Shown here: piece by piece, positions 8,943 to 18,761 of the stretch
How the letters are laid out: the number at the start of each line of letters is the position of its first letter
Position numbering within the stretch: the stretch's first letter is position 1
Assembly (NCBI GenBank): GCA_017409825.1
Contig: JAFQRZ010000024.1
Coordinates: 124,001 to 188,000 of the forward strand
Length of the DNA stretch: 64,000 bases
Direction of reading: 5' to 3'
Origin: Agathobacter sp.
GTDB lineage: Bacteria; Bacillota; Clostridia; Lachnospirales; Lachnospiraceae
Notes under the pieces: generated by a model
The model's input: only the letters and a program-made list of their open reading frames with translations
Database searches by the model: none
Told to the model about the DNA's origin: nothing
Translations under genes and position numbers: made by a program

Positions 8943-9312
8943 ACGTTTTGGAAAAAACGATGTGATTTTTATTGGTTTTCTGGCTCTGTTTTGTATTGCT
9001 GTTTGCGTATGGGTGTACAAAGGCGGCGCAGTAGAAGGCAGTAATATCGTAATTACAGTAGATGGCAAAGAATATGGAACATATTCTCTTTTAGAGGAAC
9101 AGACGATTACGATTGGCGAAGGAGAAACGATAAATATTATTGAGATAAAAGGCGGAAAGGCTTATATGAAAGAAGCTAGCTGTCCAGATCAGCTTTGTGT
9201 AGACCAGAATGAGATTTCGTTTGATAAAGAAGCCATTATTTGTCTCCCAAACAAGGTAGTAATCACAGTAATCAGTGATGTTGAAAATGATGTGGACGCG
9301 ATTATCCGATAA
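8935..9312 (+). CDS. NusG domain II-containing protein
   Basis: 125 aa with one N-terminal membrane helix (about 10-28) and an exposed domain of the NusG domain II family. The motif EASCPDQLCV, with two cysteines, is typical. The function is not established. In Firmicutes this family often sits beside a Gx transporter gene, as here, and near FMN-binding/ApbE genes. The ATG lies 8 bases inside miaB, with the SD GGAGAGG in the miaB coding region. Confidence 0.85.
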   Translation: MNRRFGKNDVIFIGFLALFCIAVCVWVYKGGAVEGSNIVITVDGKEYGTYSLLEEQTITIGEGETINIIEIKGGKAYMKEASCPDQLCVDQNEISFDKEAIICLPNKVVITVISDVENDVDAIIR

Positions 9313-9334
9313 TTTTTAGAATAGGGATGAAGAT

Positions 9335-9832
9335 ATGAAGAAAAAGACAGCCTATTTAGGTGTTATGCTGGCATTAGCACTGATTTGCAGCTACGTGGAA
9401 GTGCTGATTCCATTTTCGGTTGGAATACCTGGTATCAAACTGGGGCTTGCAAATATCGTAATTGTATTTGCACTCTATAGCCTTGGGACAAAGGAAGCCT
9501 ATATTCTTTCTATTGCAAGAGTTTTGATTTCTGGATTCATGTTTGGAAATGTGATGGCGATTGCGTATTCTTTTGCTGGTGGTATGCTTAGCTTAACCGT
9601 GATGTATTTATTGAAAAAGACGAAGCTGCTTTCCGTGATTTCGGTTAGTATTGCAGGAGGTATTGCTCATAATATTGGTCAGATTATCATTGCGACGCTT
9701 ATTGTGTCGAACTATTCGGTGATGTATTATATTCCAGTGCTTATGGTGGCCGGTTTTATCACGGGAACCTTGATTGGAATCGTGGCACAGGAAGTATTCC
9801 TTCGAGTAGGACATTTGTTAAGAGTAAGATAA
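9335..9832 (+). CDS. Gx transporter family protein (HepS-I-like membrane protein)
   Basis: 165 aa, about five membrane helices with glycine-rich helix packing (GGMLSLTVMYLLKK, AGGIAHNIGQI). It matches the Gx transporter family, which was earlier labelled heptaprenyl diphosphate synthase component I and resembles ECF-type S components. The substrate is unknown. It follows the NusG-II gene at 22 bp, the usual pairing. Confidence 0.85.
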   Translation: MKKKTAYLGVMLALALICSYVEVLIPFSVGIPGIKLGLANIVIVFALYSLGTKEAYILSIARVLISGFMFGNVMAIAYSFAGGMLSLTVMYLLKKTKLLSVISVSIAGGIAHNIGQIIIATLIVSNYSVMYYIPVLMVAGFITGTLIGIVAQEVFLRVGHLLRVR

Positions 9833-9871
9833 TAGCAAAACGGCAGGAATTCCTGTTGTAAAGGAGGACGT

Positions 9872-10483
9872 ATGTACTCATATATTAGAGGTCCGTTAGC
9901 TGAAGTGGAATTGGACCATATCGTAATTGATGTAAATGGAATCGGATACAATCTTTATATTCCGACGAATTGTTTTGAATATTTACCAGGTTTAGGCGAA
10001 GAATGCAAGATTTATACCTATCTTTATGTGCGTGAGGATGCGATGATGCTCTATGGATTCTTGACAAAAGATGATTTGGAGTTGTTCAAGCAGTTGATTT
10101 CCGTGAGCGGAATCGGACCAAAGGGTGCTCTAGGGATTTTATCGGCATTATCAGCAGATGATTTGCGTTTCGCCATTTTGGCGGGAGATTCCAAGGCGAT
10201 TTCCAAAGCACCTGGTATTGGTGCGAAAACGGCTCAGCGTGTTATTTTAGAATTGAAGGATAAAATGTCCTTAGAGGATGCATTTGAAAAGAAATTAGAG
10301 CATGAACATGCGCCAGTTGCTTCTTCGAACAATCAAGTGAAAAACGACGCAGTATTAGCACTTACAGCACTTGGTTATTCCTCTACCGAAAGTTTAAAAG
10401 CAGTATCTAAGGTAGAAATTACAGAAGATATGGATGTGGAAGCAGTGCTTAAGGCTGCATTGAAGCACATGGCATTCTTCTAG
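9872..10483 (+). CDS. ruvA: Holliday junction branch migration protein RuvA
   Basis: 203 aa. It has an OB-fold N-terminus beginning MYSYIRGPL, a central pair of helix-hairpin-helix motifs (SGIGPKGALGIL and APGIGAKTAQRVILELKDK), a variable linker and the small C-terminal domain that contacts RuvB (ALTALGYSSTESLKAV). It binds the four-way junction and loads RuvB. The SD AAGGAGG precedes the ATG. ruvB follows 54 bp downstream. Confidence 0.97.
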   Translation: MYSYIRGPLAEVELDHIVIDVNGIGYNLYIPTNCFEYLPGLGEECKIYTYLYVREDAMMLYGFLTKDDLELFKQLISVSGIGPKGALGILSALSADDLRFAILAGDSKAISKAPGIGAKTAQRVILELKDKMSLEDAFEKKLEHEHAPVASSNNQVKNDAVLALTALGYSSTESLKAVSKVEITEDMDVEAVLKAALKHMAFF

Positions 10484-10537
10484 TGTGACTTCATTGTAGA
10501 GAAAAGAAGAACATCTTGAATAATAGGAGAGATACTT

Positions 10538-11530
10538 ATGGAAAGACGAGTGATTTCCACCAAAATGCAGGAAGAAGATATCAAAATAGAATCCAGTTTA
10601 CGTCCGCAGACATTAGCGGATTATATTGGCCAGGAAAAAATCAAAGATAATCTGCATGTATATATTGAAGCAGCAAGAGGACGAGGAGAGGCTTTGGATC
10701 ATGTGCTTTTCTTTGGACCTCCAGGGCTTGGAAAAACCACGTTGGCAGGCATTATTGCCAATGAAATGGGAACACATCTTAAGATTACTTCGGGACCAGC
10801 GATTGCAAAGCCTGGGGAAATGGCTGCAATTTTAAATGGTTTGTCAGAGGGGGATATTCTCTTTATTGATGAAATTCATCGTTTGAATCGTCAGGTAGAA
10901 GAGGTGCTTTATTCAGCGATGGAAGACTATGCGATTGATGTCATGATTGGAAAGGGCGAGTCTGCTCGTTCGATTCGTATCAATTTGCCAAAGTTTACTT
11001 TGGTTGGTGCGACAACGAGAGCTGGCATGCTTTCATTGCCTTTGCGTGACCGTTTTGGTGTAATCAGCCACATGGAATACTACACCGTGGATGAGTTGAA
11101 AACGATTATTGTGCAGTCTGCGAAGAAATTAGGTGTAAAAATTGATGAAAAAGGAGCCTTTGAATTGGCACGTAGAAGTCGTGGTACACCACGTCTTGCG
11201 AATCGTTTATTAAAACGTGTACGTGATTTTGCAGAAGTGAAATACGATGGTAATATTACGTATGAGGTGGCTTCTTTTGCTCTGGATTTGTTGGAAGTAG
11301 ATAAGTTTGGTCTGGACCAGAATGATAGAAATATTCTGTTGACGATTATTGAGAAGTTTGCGGGCGGCCCCGTTGGTTTGGAAACTTTGGCAGCATCCAT
11401 TGGTGAGGATTCTGGAACCATTGAGGATGTATATGAGCCATATTTGGTAAAGAATAACTTTATTCATCGTACACCAAAGGGACGAGTTGTGACTGATTTG
11501 GCGTATGAGCACTTTGGCTTAAGTAAATAA
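10538..11530 (+). CDS. ruvB: Holliday junction branch migration helicase RuvB
   Basis: AAA+ motor that drives branch migration with RuvA. 330 aa. Walker [11 protein letters not shown], Walker [11 protein letters not shown], sensor 1 GATTRAG, the arginine-finger region PLRDRFG, and a winged-helix C-terminal domain ending [17 protein letters not shown]. Length and all motifs are normal. The SD GGAGAG precedes the ATG. Confidence 0.98.
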   Translation: MERRVISTKMQEEDIKIESSLRPQTLADYIGQEKIKDNLHVYIEAARGRGEALDHVLFFGPPGLGKTTLAGIIANEMGTHLKITSGPAIAKPGEMAAILNGLSEGDILFIDEIHRLNRQVEEVLYSAMEDYAIDVMIGKGESARSIRINLPKFTLVGATTRAGMLSLPLRDRFGVISHMEYYTVDELKTIIVQSAKKLGVKIDEKGAFELARRSRGTPRLANRLLKRVRDFAEVKYDGNITYEVASFALDLLEVDKFGLDQNDRNILLTIIEKFAGGPVGLETLAASIGEDSGTIEDVYEPYLVKNNFIHRTPKGRVVTDLAYEHFGLSK

Positions 11531-11533
11531 AGG

Positions 11534-11562
11534 TTGCCTTATTTTACGAACAAAGGTATAAT
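11534..11562 (+). promoter_or_regulatory. Sigma-A-type promoter upstream of zapA
   Basis: TTGCCT (11534-11539) and a consensus TATAAT (11557-11562) are separated by 17 bp, a few bases after the ruvB stop and about 40 bp before the zapA start. It gives zapA its own transcription start. Confidence 0.8.
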
Positions 11563-11602
11563 ATATTAGATAAATGTTTTTATAGAAAACGGAGGATACG
11601 AG

Positions 11603-12031
11603 ATGTCTGCGAAAACCAATGCAGAGGTTGTAATCGATGGAAAAGTATATACATTATGCGGCTATGAAGAGCCAGAATATCTTCAGAAAGTAGCAGCATA
11701 CATAAATAGCAAGATTGGTGAAATTGATGCGTTAGAAGGTTCCAAAACCCTTCCTGCCAATATGAAGAGTGTTATGATTCAGTTGAATATTGCAGATGAT
11801 TATTTCAAAGCAAAATCTCAGGTGGAGAAATTAGAGCGTGATATGGAGCTTAAGGATAGAGAGCTCTATGATTTGAAACACGACTTGATTTCGAATCAGA
11901 TTAAGACTGAGGGAACAGATGAAAGAATCAAAGAATTAGAAGCAGAAAATAGAGAATTGCTTTTAAACAAAGCTCGTTTAGAAGCGACTTTAGAGGATGC
12001 ACTGCTTGCAGGTATTGGTTCGAAGAAATAA
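11603..12031 (+). CDS. zapA: Cell division protein ZapA
   Basis: 142 aa. The N-terminal ZapA domain (VVIDGKVYTLCGYEEPEYLQ, then a helix containing AAYINSKI) is followed by a long coiled coil (about 70-140, rich in E, K and L). It cross-links FtsZ filaments at mid-cell. The SD GGAGG precedes the ATG. It has its own promoter and terminator and precedes other envelope genes. Confidence 0.9.
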   Translation: MSAKTNAEVVIDGKVYTLCGYEEPEYLQKVAAYINSKIGEIDALEGSKTLPANMKSVMIQLNIADDYFKAKSQVEKLERDMELKDRELYDLKHDLISNQIKTEGTDERIKELEAENRELLLNKARLEATLEDALLAGIGSKK

Positions 12032-12042
12032 GGATGATTGCT

Positions 12043-12077
12043 AAGGACAGAAGGATGACTTTCTGTCCTTATTTTAA
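12043..12077 (+). terminator. Intrinsic terminator of zapA
   Basis: A 10-bp stem, AAGGACAGAA (12043-12052) with TTCTGTCCTT (12061-12070), is followed by ATTTTAAAT. Confidence 0.85.
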
Positions 12078-12112
12078 ATAAATCTTAAGAAATGTCTTAA
12101 GGAGAATATGAT

Positions 12113-14284
12113 ATGATGAAACAGGAATTTGAATTACTAGCGCCAGCGGGCTCCTTTGAAATATTAAAGGCGGTAATTGCGGCAGGAGCAGATGCAGTAT
12201 ATGTAGGTGGCAGCCAGTTTGGGGCGAGAGCTTATGCCAATAATTTCACAGAAGAAGAACTTTTAGAGGCGATTGATTATGTGCATTTAAGAGGAAAAAA
12301 GCTGTTTTTAACAGTAAATACCTTATTTAAGAATCATGAAATCAATGATGCTTTGTATGATTATTTGCTGCCATATTATAATCGAGGATTGGATGCAGTA
12401 ATCGTTCAGGATTTTGGTGTAATTGATTATATCATGAAGCATTTTCCGGATTTGCCGATTCACACGAGTACGCAGATGACGATTACAGGTGTGGAAGGTG
12501 CAAAATTACTGAAGGATTTAGGCGTAGAACGCGTGGTGTTGGCTCGTGAGCTTTCGATTGCTGAGATGAAAAAGATTCGTAAAGAGGCGGATGTTGAGTT
12601 AGAAGCATTTATTCATGGTGCTTTATGTTATTCTTTTTCCGGACAGTGCTTGTTTAGCAGTATGTTAGGAGGAAGAAGTGGCAATCGTGGTCGTTGTGCA
12701 CAGCCTTGCCGTTTGCCTTATGCAGTGCTAGATGAGCAGAAAAAGGAGTACAAGAAGGAATCTTATGTACTTAGTTTAAAAGATTTGTGTGGAATCGAGT
12801 ATTTACAACAGCTTCGCGAGGCTGGTGTATATTCCTTAAAGATTGAAGGCCGTATGAAGCAGGCTTCTTATGCGGCAGGTGTGGTATCCTATTATCGGAA
12901 ATATATTGATTTGGAAAAACAGGTCAGCAAAGAGGATATGCTGCATTTGTATGAGCTTGGAAATCGTTGTGGGTTTACTTCTGAATATTTTGTGAAACAC
13001 AATGATAAAAGTATGATTACTTTTGAAAAGCCTTCGTATGAAAAGTCGAATGAAGCTCTTCATCAGGAGATTGAGCGAAAATTTGTCGGACAGAAGAGTC
13101 AGATTCCTGTGACGGGAACGTTGATGATCTATAAAGGACAAGCGTTGGAGTTTTATGTGAATAGCCAGGAACATCATGCGTATGTTTCGCTTGGCGAGGT
13201 GCAGGAAGCAAAGAACAAGCCGCTGACAGAAGAAGATGTTCGTGAACGTATGAATAAAACTGGGGAGACTTCCTTTTATTTTGAAAATCTGGAAATTCAG
13301 ATGGATGGTGATGTCTTTGTGCCAAATGGTGTGTTAAATCAGTTGCGTAGAGAGGCATTGGCACAGTTGGAAGAGCAGATGCTGGCGAGCTTTGTGCGTG
13401 AAGAAGTGTATAATGAGTCAGAAGAAATGAAAGATGCATCATGTCAGACGCAGAATAAGGTTTCTGAAGATGCAATACAAGAACGTATCATTTGCTCTTG
13501 TGAAACGAGAGAACAGTTGGAAACAATTTTAGACAAAGGCGACTTTGTGACTACAATTTATGTGGATTCTCATATCTATGATAGAGATGCAATGGTAGAA
13601 GAGCTAGAGGCAGATATTACAAAGGCACATAATGCGGGAAAAGAAATCTATTTAAAGCTTCCAGCGATTTTTCGCATGCAAACATCTGTATTTTATAATA
13701 AAATTAAATCAAGAATTAACAATATGCGCTTTGACGGTGTTGTGGTGCGTAATTATGAAGAGCTTCATTTTGCAAAAGAAGTATTTCCACAGAAAAAGGT
13801 GGTAATTGATCACAGTCTTTATACTTATAATGATTATGCGAAACATGCCTTTGCACAGTATGAGATTCATAGAGATACGATTCCGTTAGAGTTGAATCAA
13901 AAAGAGATACGTCGCCGCGATAATCGAAATAGCGAGATGGTAATCTACGGTCATTATCCATTGATGACGACGGCAGGTTGTGTACACAAAAATACAGCTT
14001 CTTGTGATAAGAAATCTGGCATTACATATTTAAAAGATAGATATAATGTGTTGTTCCCGGTGAAGAATTATTGTAAGGACTGTTATAATATCGTGTACAA
14101 TTCTGTTCCAGTACTTTTATTTGGAGAAATCAATCGTTTGAAGGAATATGGAATTCGAAATTTCCGATTGGATTTTACCATTGAGTCTGGGAAAGAAGTA
14201 GATAATATCCTGAATCTTTATAGTGGAGGAAAGGGCTGTTCCATTGAATATACCAATGGACATTATAAAAGAGGAGTAGAGTAA
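12113..14284 (+). CDS. U32 family peptidase
   Basis: 723 aa (a second ATG at 12116 is equally possible; SD AAGGAGA). The N-terminal U32 domain starts ELLAPAGSFE and holds the family signature EAFIHGALCYSFSGQC plus the cysteine motif GNRGRCAQPCRLPY. A long C-terminal extension ends with a cluster of cysteines (AGCVHKN, ASCDKK, NYCKDCYN), which in related RNA-modifying U32 proteins (RlhA, TrhP) suggests an iron-sulfur site. So a role in RNA hydroxylation is as likely as proteolysis. It is one base upstream of the SEDS-PBP gene. Confidence 0.9.
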   Translation: MMKQEFELLAPAGSFEILKAVIAAGADAVYVGGSQFGARAYANNFTEEELLEAIDYVHLRGKKLFLTVNTLFKNHEINDALYDYLLPYYNRGLDAVIVQDFGVIDYIMKHFPDLPIHTSTQMTITGVEGAKLLKDLGVERVVLARELSIAEMKKIRKEADVELEAFIHGALCYSFSGQCLFSSMLGGRSGNRGRCAQPCRLPYAVLDEQKKEYKKESYVLSLKDLCGIEYLQQLREAGVYSLKIEGRMKQASYAAGVVSYYRKYIDLEKQVSKEDMLHLYELGNRCGFTSEYFVKHNDKSMITFEKPSYEKSNEALHQEIERKFVGQKSQIPVTGTLMIYKGQALEFYVNSQEHHAYVSLGEVQEAKNKPLTEEDVRERMNKTGETSFYFENLEIQMDGDVFVPNGVLNQLRREALAQLEEQMLASFVREEVYNESEEMKDASCQTQNKVSEDAIQERIICSCETREQLETILDKGDFVTTIYVDSHIYDRDAMVEELEADITKAHNAGKEIYLKLPAIFRMQTSVFYNKIKSRINNMRFDGVVVRNYEELHFAKEVFPQKKVVIDHSLYTYNDYAKHAFAQYEIHRDTIPLELNQKEIRRRDNRNSEMVIYGHYPLMTTAGCVHKNTASCDKKSGITYLKDRYNVLFPVKNYCKDCYNIVYNSVPVLLFGEINRLKEYGIRNFRLDFTIESGKEVDNILNLYSGGKGCSIEYTNGHYKRGVE

Positions 14285-14285
14285 T

Positions 14286-17042
14286 ATGGCTTCTATTATA
14301 ATTCAGGTTTCGAAATATATAATCCTGTTTTTGTTTTTGGGATATATATTTGGTGCCTTTTATGTTTTTCGATATGGAAAGCAACCAGAAAAACAAAAAA
14401 TAATATATAACATACAAAAAGTGTTCTTGTTTGCGATTCATGGTTTGGGATACTTGTGTTTGTATTTGCAGGATAATAATACAGAGCTGGTTGGATTTTA
14501 TCTCATGCAGGTGGTTCTGCTGTGTATCATTTTTATGTTCTACCATTTTATGTATAAGCGGTGCTCTGTATTATTACTCAACAATATGTGTATGTTGCTC
14601 GTGATTGGGATGATTATGCAGACGAGATTATCGTTTGATAAAGCTTTTCGACAGTTTGTTTTTATTGCTATTGGTTCTGTCATCATGCTGATTATTCCGC
14701 TGTTTCTGCAAAAAGGATCTTTGTTCCGTAAGTTTACTGCGCTGTATTTTGGTGTAGGTGTGACATTGCTTGCGGTTGTGGTGGCGATTGGTTCTACCAG
14801 TTATGGTGCCAAATTAACGATTTCGATTGGTGGTTTTTCATTCCAGCCATCTGAATTTGTCAAAATTCTATTTGTGTTCTTTGTGGCTGCTATGCTATAT
14901 AAGGGTGCAGATTTTAAAAGGGTATTATTGACGAGCTGTTTATCCGCGGTATATGTACTTTTATTGGTAGCCTCTAAGGATTTAGGTGGAGCATTGCTGT
15001 ATTTCATGGCATATTTGATTATGATATACGTTGCTTCTAAAAAGGTGGTTTATTTAGGTGCAGGGTTTGCAGGAATAGCAGTGGCTTGTGTTGCAGGATA
15101 TCATTTGTTTTCTCACGTACAGACGCGCTTTTTTGTATGGATGAATCCGACTGCAGATATTGACAACAAAGGTTATCAGATTTGCCAGTCGTTGTTTGGA
15201 ATTGGTACTGGTGGCTGGTTTGGTCTTGGAATTGGGGAAGGAATTCCGAAGAAAATTCCGATTGTAGATAAAGACTTTGTTTTTTCTGCAATTTCAGAGG
15301 AGTTTGGCGCGATATTTGCGATTGGTTTGATTTTGTTATGTGTTAGTTGTTTCGTCATGATTATCCATGTGTCGATGCAGATGAAGGATAAGTTTTACAA
15401 GCTGGTTGCAGTTGGTCTGGCAGTTTTATATGCGACACAGGTGATTTTGACCATTGGAGGAGCGATTAAATTTATTCCATCTACAGGTGTGACTTTGCCA
15501 TTGGTAAGCTACGGCGGTAGTAGCATGCTATCTACTTTAATCGTGTTTGGTATTGTGCAGGGTCTTTATATGCGTAAAGCAGCGGCACAGGCAAATGAAG
15601 GGAAGCGCAAGAAAGAAGAGAAAAAAGCAAATAAGAAAACGACCAAAAAGGAAAGCGACCGAGAATATCATGTGGTTACCTATCTTTTCTTAACAATTTT
15701 CTTGGCGATGATTGCATATTTTGTGTACTTCTTAGCAGTAGAAAGTGAAGAATTTATCAATAATGAATACAACGGTTTGCAGACCTTGTTCGAAAAAGAT
15801 GTGATAAAAGGAGAAATTGTTACTTCGGATGGATATGTGATTGCGGAGACGGTAACGGACGAGGAAGGAAATACTTCTCGAAATTATCCGTATGGATCTA
15901 TGTTTGCACATGCGACAGGATATTCATCCAACGTTCGAACGGGTTTAGAAAAACAGTTGAATTTCACATTGCTTCGTTCACACACATATTTTGTAGAACA
16001 GCTCATGTGTGATTTGACGAATGAAAAGAAGATTGGAGACCGTGTCATTTCTACGCTTCGTTATGATTTGCAGGAGGCTGCATATCAAGCATTAGGGAAT
16101 TATGATGGTGCAGTCATTGTGATGGAGCCATCGACTGGAAAAATCCTTGCTATGGTTTCTAAACCGACCTACAATCCGAATACGATAGAGGAAGATTGGG
16201 AAAGTTTACAGGAAGGCTCAGCACTTTATAATCGCGCGACACAGGGACAATATACTCCGGGTTCGATATTTAAGATGATGACTTTACTGGCGTATATGGA
16301 AAGTAATCCAAATGCGTATTCTGATTATAGTTATGAATGTACAGGGGAAATTACGATAAATAATAAAACGATTCATTGTGCTTCGAATAAGGCACATGGA
16401 ATCGTAGATTTGAAGACATCATTTGCGAAGTCTTGTAACACATCATTTGTGAATATGATGCAGAATGTTGATGAAGAAGTAATGCAGAAGCTTTGTGATT
16501 CCTTGCTTTTTAATCAGAATTTGCCGATTGCCTTTGAATCATCTAAGAGCAATTTTGCTCTTTCAGAGTTGGATGATTATGCCTTGAAAATGGATACTGC
16601 CATTGGACAGGGGAAAACAGTTGTTTCGCCGCTTCACATGGCGATGTTTGCAAGTGCAGTATGTAATGATGGCATTGCAATGCGTCCAACAATGGTAGAA
16701 AAAGTAGAGAATTACAAAGGTATTCTTGTAGAAGAAACCAAGGAAAAAGAATATAAGGCTTTATTTAGTGAAACACAGGTAAGTATTCTGTCTGACTATA
16801 TGCGAGAAACAGTGGAAGCTGGTACTGCATCAAGGCTGTTCAAGGATGCATATACGGCGTATGGTAAAACCGGTACGGCTCAGACAACCAATGATTTAGA
16901 CGAAACCAATGCTTGGTTTATAGGATATGCAGAAAAAGACGGAAAAGAAATTGCAATTGCAGTTGTCGTGGAAGATTCTGGAACAGGAAGTGCTTATGCA
17001 GTTCCAATTGCAGAAAAAATCTTCGATTTATATTTCAAATAG
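14286..17042 (+). CDS. SEDS glycosyltransferase fused to class B penicillin-binding protein
   Basis: 918 aa, one uninterrupted frame. Residues about 1-430 are a multi-helix FtsW/RodA/SpoVE domain with the conserved aspartate in SKDLGGALL (Asp232) and the C-terminal signature LPLVSYGGSSML. A lysine-rich linker (about 440-465) and a further membrane helix (about 472-492) lead to a class B PBP. Its transpeptidase motifs are Ser660 (TPGSIFK), SCN at 716-718 and KTG at 861-863. It polymerises and cross-links peptidoglycan in one chain, a job usually shared by two partner proteins. Whether it serves division or elongation cannot be told from sequence. Confidence 0.93.
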   Translation: MASIIIQVSKYIILFLFLGYIFGAFYVFRYGKQPEKQKIIYNIQKVFLFAIHGLGYLCLYLQDNNTELVGFYLMQVVLLCIIFMFYHFMYKRCSVLLLNNMCMLLVIGMIMQTRLSFDKAFRQFVFIAIGSVIMLIIPLFLQKGSLFRKFTALYFGVGVTLLAVVVAIGSTSYGAKLTISIGGFSFQPSEFVKILFVFFVAAMLYKGADFKRVLLTSCLSAVYVLLLVASKDLGGALLYFMAYLIMIYVASKKVVYLGAGFAGIAVACVAGYHLFSHVQTRFFVWMNPTADIDNKGYQICQSLFGIGTGGWFGLGIGEGIPKKIPIVDKDFVFSAISEEFGAIFAIGLILLCVSCFVMIIHVSMQMKDKFYKLVAVGLAVLYATQVILTIGGAIKFIPSTGVTLPLVSYGGSSMLSTLIVFGIVQGLYMRKAAAQANEGKRKKEEKKANKKTTKKESDREYHVVTYLFLTIFLAMIAYFVYFLAVESEEFINNEYNGLQTLFEKDVIKGEIVTSDGYVIAETVTDEEGNTSRNYPYGSMFAHATGYSSNVRTGLEKQLNFTLLRSHTYFVEQLMCDLTNEKKIGDRVISTLRYDLQEAAYQALGNYDGAVIVMEPSTGKILAMVSKPTYNPNTIEEDWESLQEGSALYNRATQGQYTPGSIFKMMTLLAYMESNPNAYSDYSYECTGEITINNKTIHCASNKAHGIVDLKTSFAKSCNTSFVNMMQNVDEEVMQKLCDSLLFNQNLPIAFESSKSNFALSELDDYALKMDTAIGQGKTVVSPLHMAMFASAVCNDGIAMRPTMVEKVENYKGILVEETKEKEYKALFSETQVSILSDYMRETVEAGTASRLFKDAYTAYGKTGTAQTTNDLDETNAWFIGYAEKDGKEIAIAVVVEDSGTGSAYAVPIAEKIFDLYFK

Positions 17043-17124
17043 TTTTTGATTTTGTTGCATATATGAGAAAAAAGGGGTATACTGTGTATAGTTTTTGAGA
17101 CACCAACACGTAGGAGGTATTGCA

Positions 17125-17577
17125 ATGATCGAGGCAACGAGTTGTGGCGGTGTAGTAATTTATCGTGGTAAGATTTTGCTCTTATATAAGAATTATAAGA
17201 ACAAATACGAAGGTTGGGTTCTTCCGAAGGGCACTGTAGAGCCAGGGGAGGAATACAAGGATACGGCACTCCGTGAGGTGAAAGAGGAAACGGGTGCTGA
17301 TGCAACAATTATCCGATACATAGGTAAAAGCCAGTATACCTTTACTGTACCAGAAGATACCGTCGAAAAAGAGGTTCATTGGTATTTGATGATGGGCGAC
17401 AGCTATTATAGCAAACCACAGAAGGAAGAGTATTTTGTAGATTCTGGGTTCTATAAGTATCATGAGGCATATCATTTGCTGAAATTTACCAATGAGAAAC
17501 AGATTTTAGAGAAAGCGTATAACGAATATCTGGATCTGAAGAAGAGTAACCTTTGGGGGACTCATAAATATTATTAA
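17125..17577 (+). CDS. Nudix hydrolase
   Basis: 150 aa. A complete Nudix box G-x5-E-x7-REVKEETGAD lies at about residues 37-59 (from GTVEPGEE). It is a pyrophosphohydrolase of the broad MutT/diadenosine-polyphosphate type; the substrate is not predictable. The frame is open further upstream, but TAGGAGG at 17111-17117 sets the ATG at 17125 as the start. A terminator follows. Confidence 0.9.
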   Translation: MIEATSCGGVVIYRGKILLLYKNYKNKYEGWVLPKGTVEPGEEYKDTALREVKEETGADATIIRYIGKSQYTFTVPEDTVEKEVHWYLMMGDSYYSKPQKEEYFVDSGFYKYHEAYHLLKFTNEKQILEKAYNEYLDLKKSNLWGTHKYY

Positions 17578-17597
17578 TGTGTAAATTGTGAGAAAAG

Positions 17598-17626
17598 TGC
17601 CACCATAGTTAGGTGGCATATTTCTT
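17598..17626 (+). terminator. Intrinsic terminator after the Nudix gene
   Basis: A 7-bp stem, TGCCACC (17598-17604) with GGTGGCA (17612-17618), is followed by TATTTCTT. Confidence 0.75.
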
Positions 17627-17649
17627 ACATATAAAGAGGTTGGACTTAA

Positions 17650-17982
17650 ATGCAGTTTATGGGAAGTCTTTATGTAGGAGAGTCACTTTCTTCTACAGAA
17701 TACAAAATTGTAGAAAAAGTTCATAGAGGACAAGTCGTTCAGAATTTGTATTTGATTGTATTTTCCACAAATCCAGATAATATGCTGGATTTAATTCCCG
17801 AATGGGAAGTGATGCAGAAACACTATCCGAAAGAAATGCTTAAAATAGTCGGTATTGCAAATGGTAAAAAAGAAGCGATTCGATTAGTACAAAGCATAAT
17901 AAAGGAGTCCTTACAGGAAACGGGCAGTGCAGATGTAAGAGAATATCTCAAACAGAAATGGGAGGGACAAGCATGCAGATAG
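17650..17982 (+). CDS. Conserved hypothetical protein, 110 aa
   Basis: No family recognised. A soluble alpha/beta-looking protein (LYLIVFSTNPDNMLDLIPEW, then a helix ending in KEAIRLVQSIIKES). AAAGAGG lies upstream of the ATG. It overlaps the start of the DUF2953 gene by 10 bases, and that gene leads into gerW. This makes a small cell-envelope/sporulation operon a reasonable guess for its context, nothing more. Confidence 0.7.
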   Translation: MQFMGSLYVGESLSSTEYKIVEKVHRGQVVQNLYLIVFSTNPDNMLDLIPEWEVMQKHYPKEMLKIVGIANGKKEAIRLVQSIIKESLQETGSADVREYLKQKWEGQACR

Positions 17983-18761
17983 TTCTTTCTATTTTACAGT
18001 TTTTGGGCTGGTTATTACTGGCTGCACTCATTGTGGTGGTTTTCGTATTGTTGATTCTTCTGTTTTGTCCGGTGCGATATCTGGTGGATATTCATTGGCT
18101 AGAGGAGCAATGGGCGAAGTTTCGTGTGCATTGGCTGTTCCATTTGATTCGGGCAAAGGTTTCGTATGGCGATGACCTGATTTATGGTGAAATACATCTG
18201 TTTTGGAAAAAGATTTCCTTTTCTTTTGATTTGACAGAAAAGAAGGAAAAAGAGGATGTTGTAAAAGAAGAGAAGTCAAAGGAAGCGAAAGAAACGACAG
18301 ATGAGAGTATCATTTCTAAAATAAAGGGAATGATAGAACGTATAAAAGAAGCATATCCGAAGTTGAAGAAAATTCTTACAGATGAGAAAAATAAAGAAGC
18401 AGTAGGACATTTGAAGGATGAAATTATTTATCTTCTCAAGGTTCTGCTTCCAAAGAAATCCAAGGTGGATGCTGTGTTTTCGACAGGTTCACCGGATACG
18501 ACAGGGCAGGCATTTGGTGTGCTGGCGTGTTTTCCGGCGATGTATCACAAGGATTGGAAGCTGATTCCGGATTTTGAATCGGATGAGATGTATTTCAAAG
18601 GAACCTTTTGGGGAAAAGGTCGAATCTATGGATGTGAAATTGTTGGTATAATTTTGCGAATACTATTTGATAAGAATTGCAGAAGATTGTATACTATTAT
18701 CAATAGATTTATAAAATGGTTGAAAAAGAGCGAAAAAGCGGAGGGCAATATAAATGGATAA
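17973..18761 (+). CDS. DUF2953 domain-containing membrane protein
   Basis: 262 aa. One N-terminal helix (about 5-30), a charged K/E-rich middle (about 90-120) and a C-terminal DUF2953 region (VDAVFSTGSPDTTGQAFG, then FKGTFWGKGRIYG). DUF2953 genes are typically found next to gerW/ytfJ in Firmicutes, as here. The function is unknown. GGAGGG at 17961 sets the ATG at 17973. The end overlaps gerW by 8 bases. Confidence 0.85.
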   Translation: MQIVLSILQFLGWLLLAALIVVVFVLLILLFCPVRYLVDIHWLEEQWAKFRVHWLFHLIRAKVSYGDDLIYGEIHLFWKKISFSFDLTEKKEKEDVVKEEKSKEAKETTDESIISKIKGMIERIKEAYPKLKKILTDEKNKEAVGHLKDEIIYLLKVLLPKKSKVDAVFSTGSPDTTGQAFGVLACFPAMYHKDWKLIPDFESDEMYFKGTFWGKGRIYGCEIVGIILRILFDKNCRRLYTIINRFIKWLKKSEKAEGNING

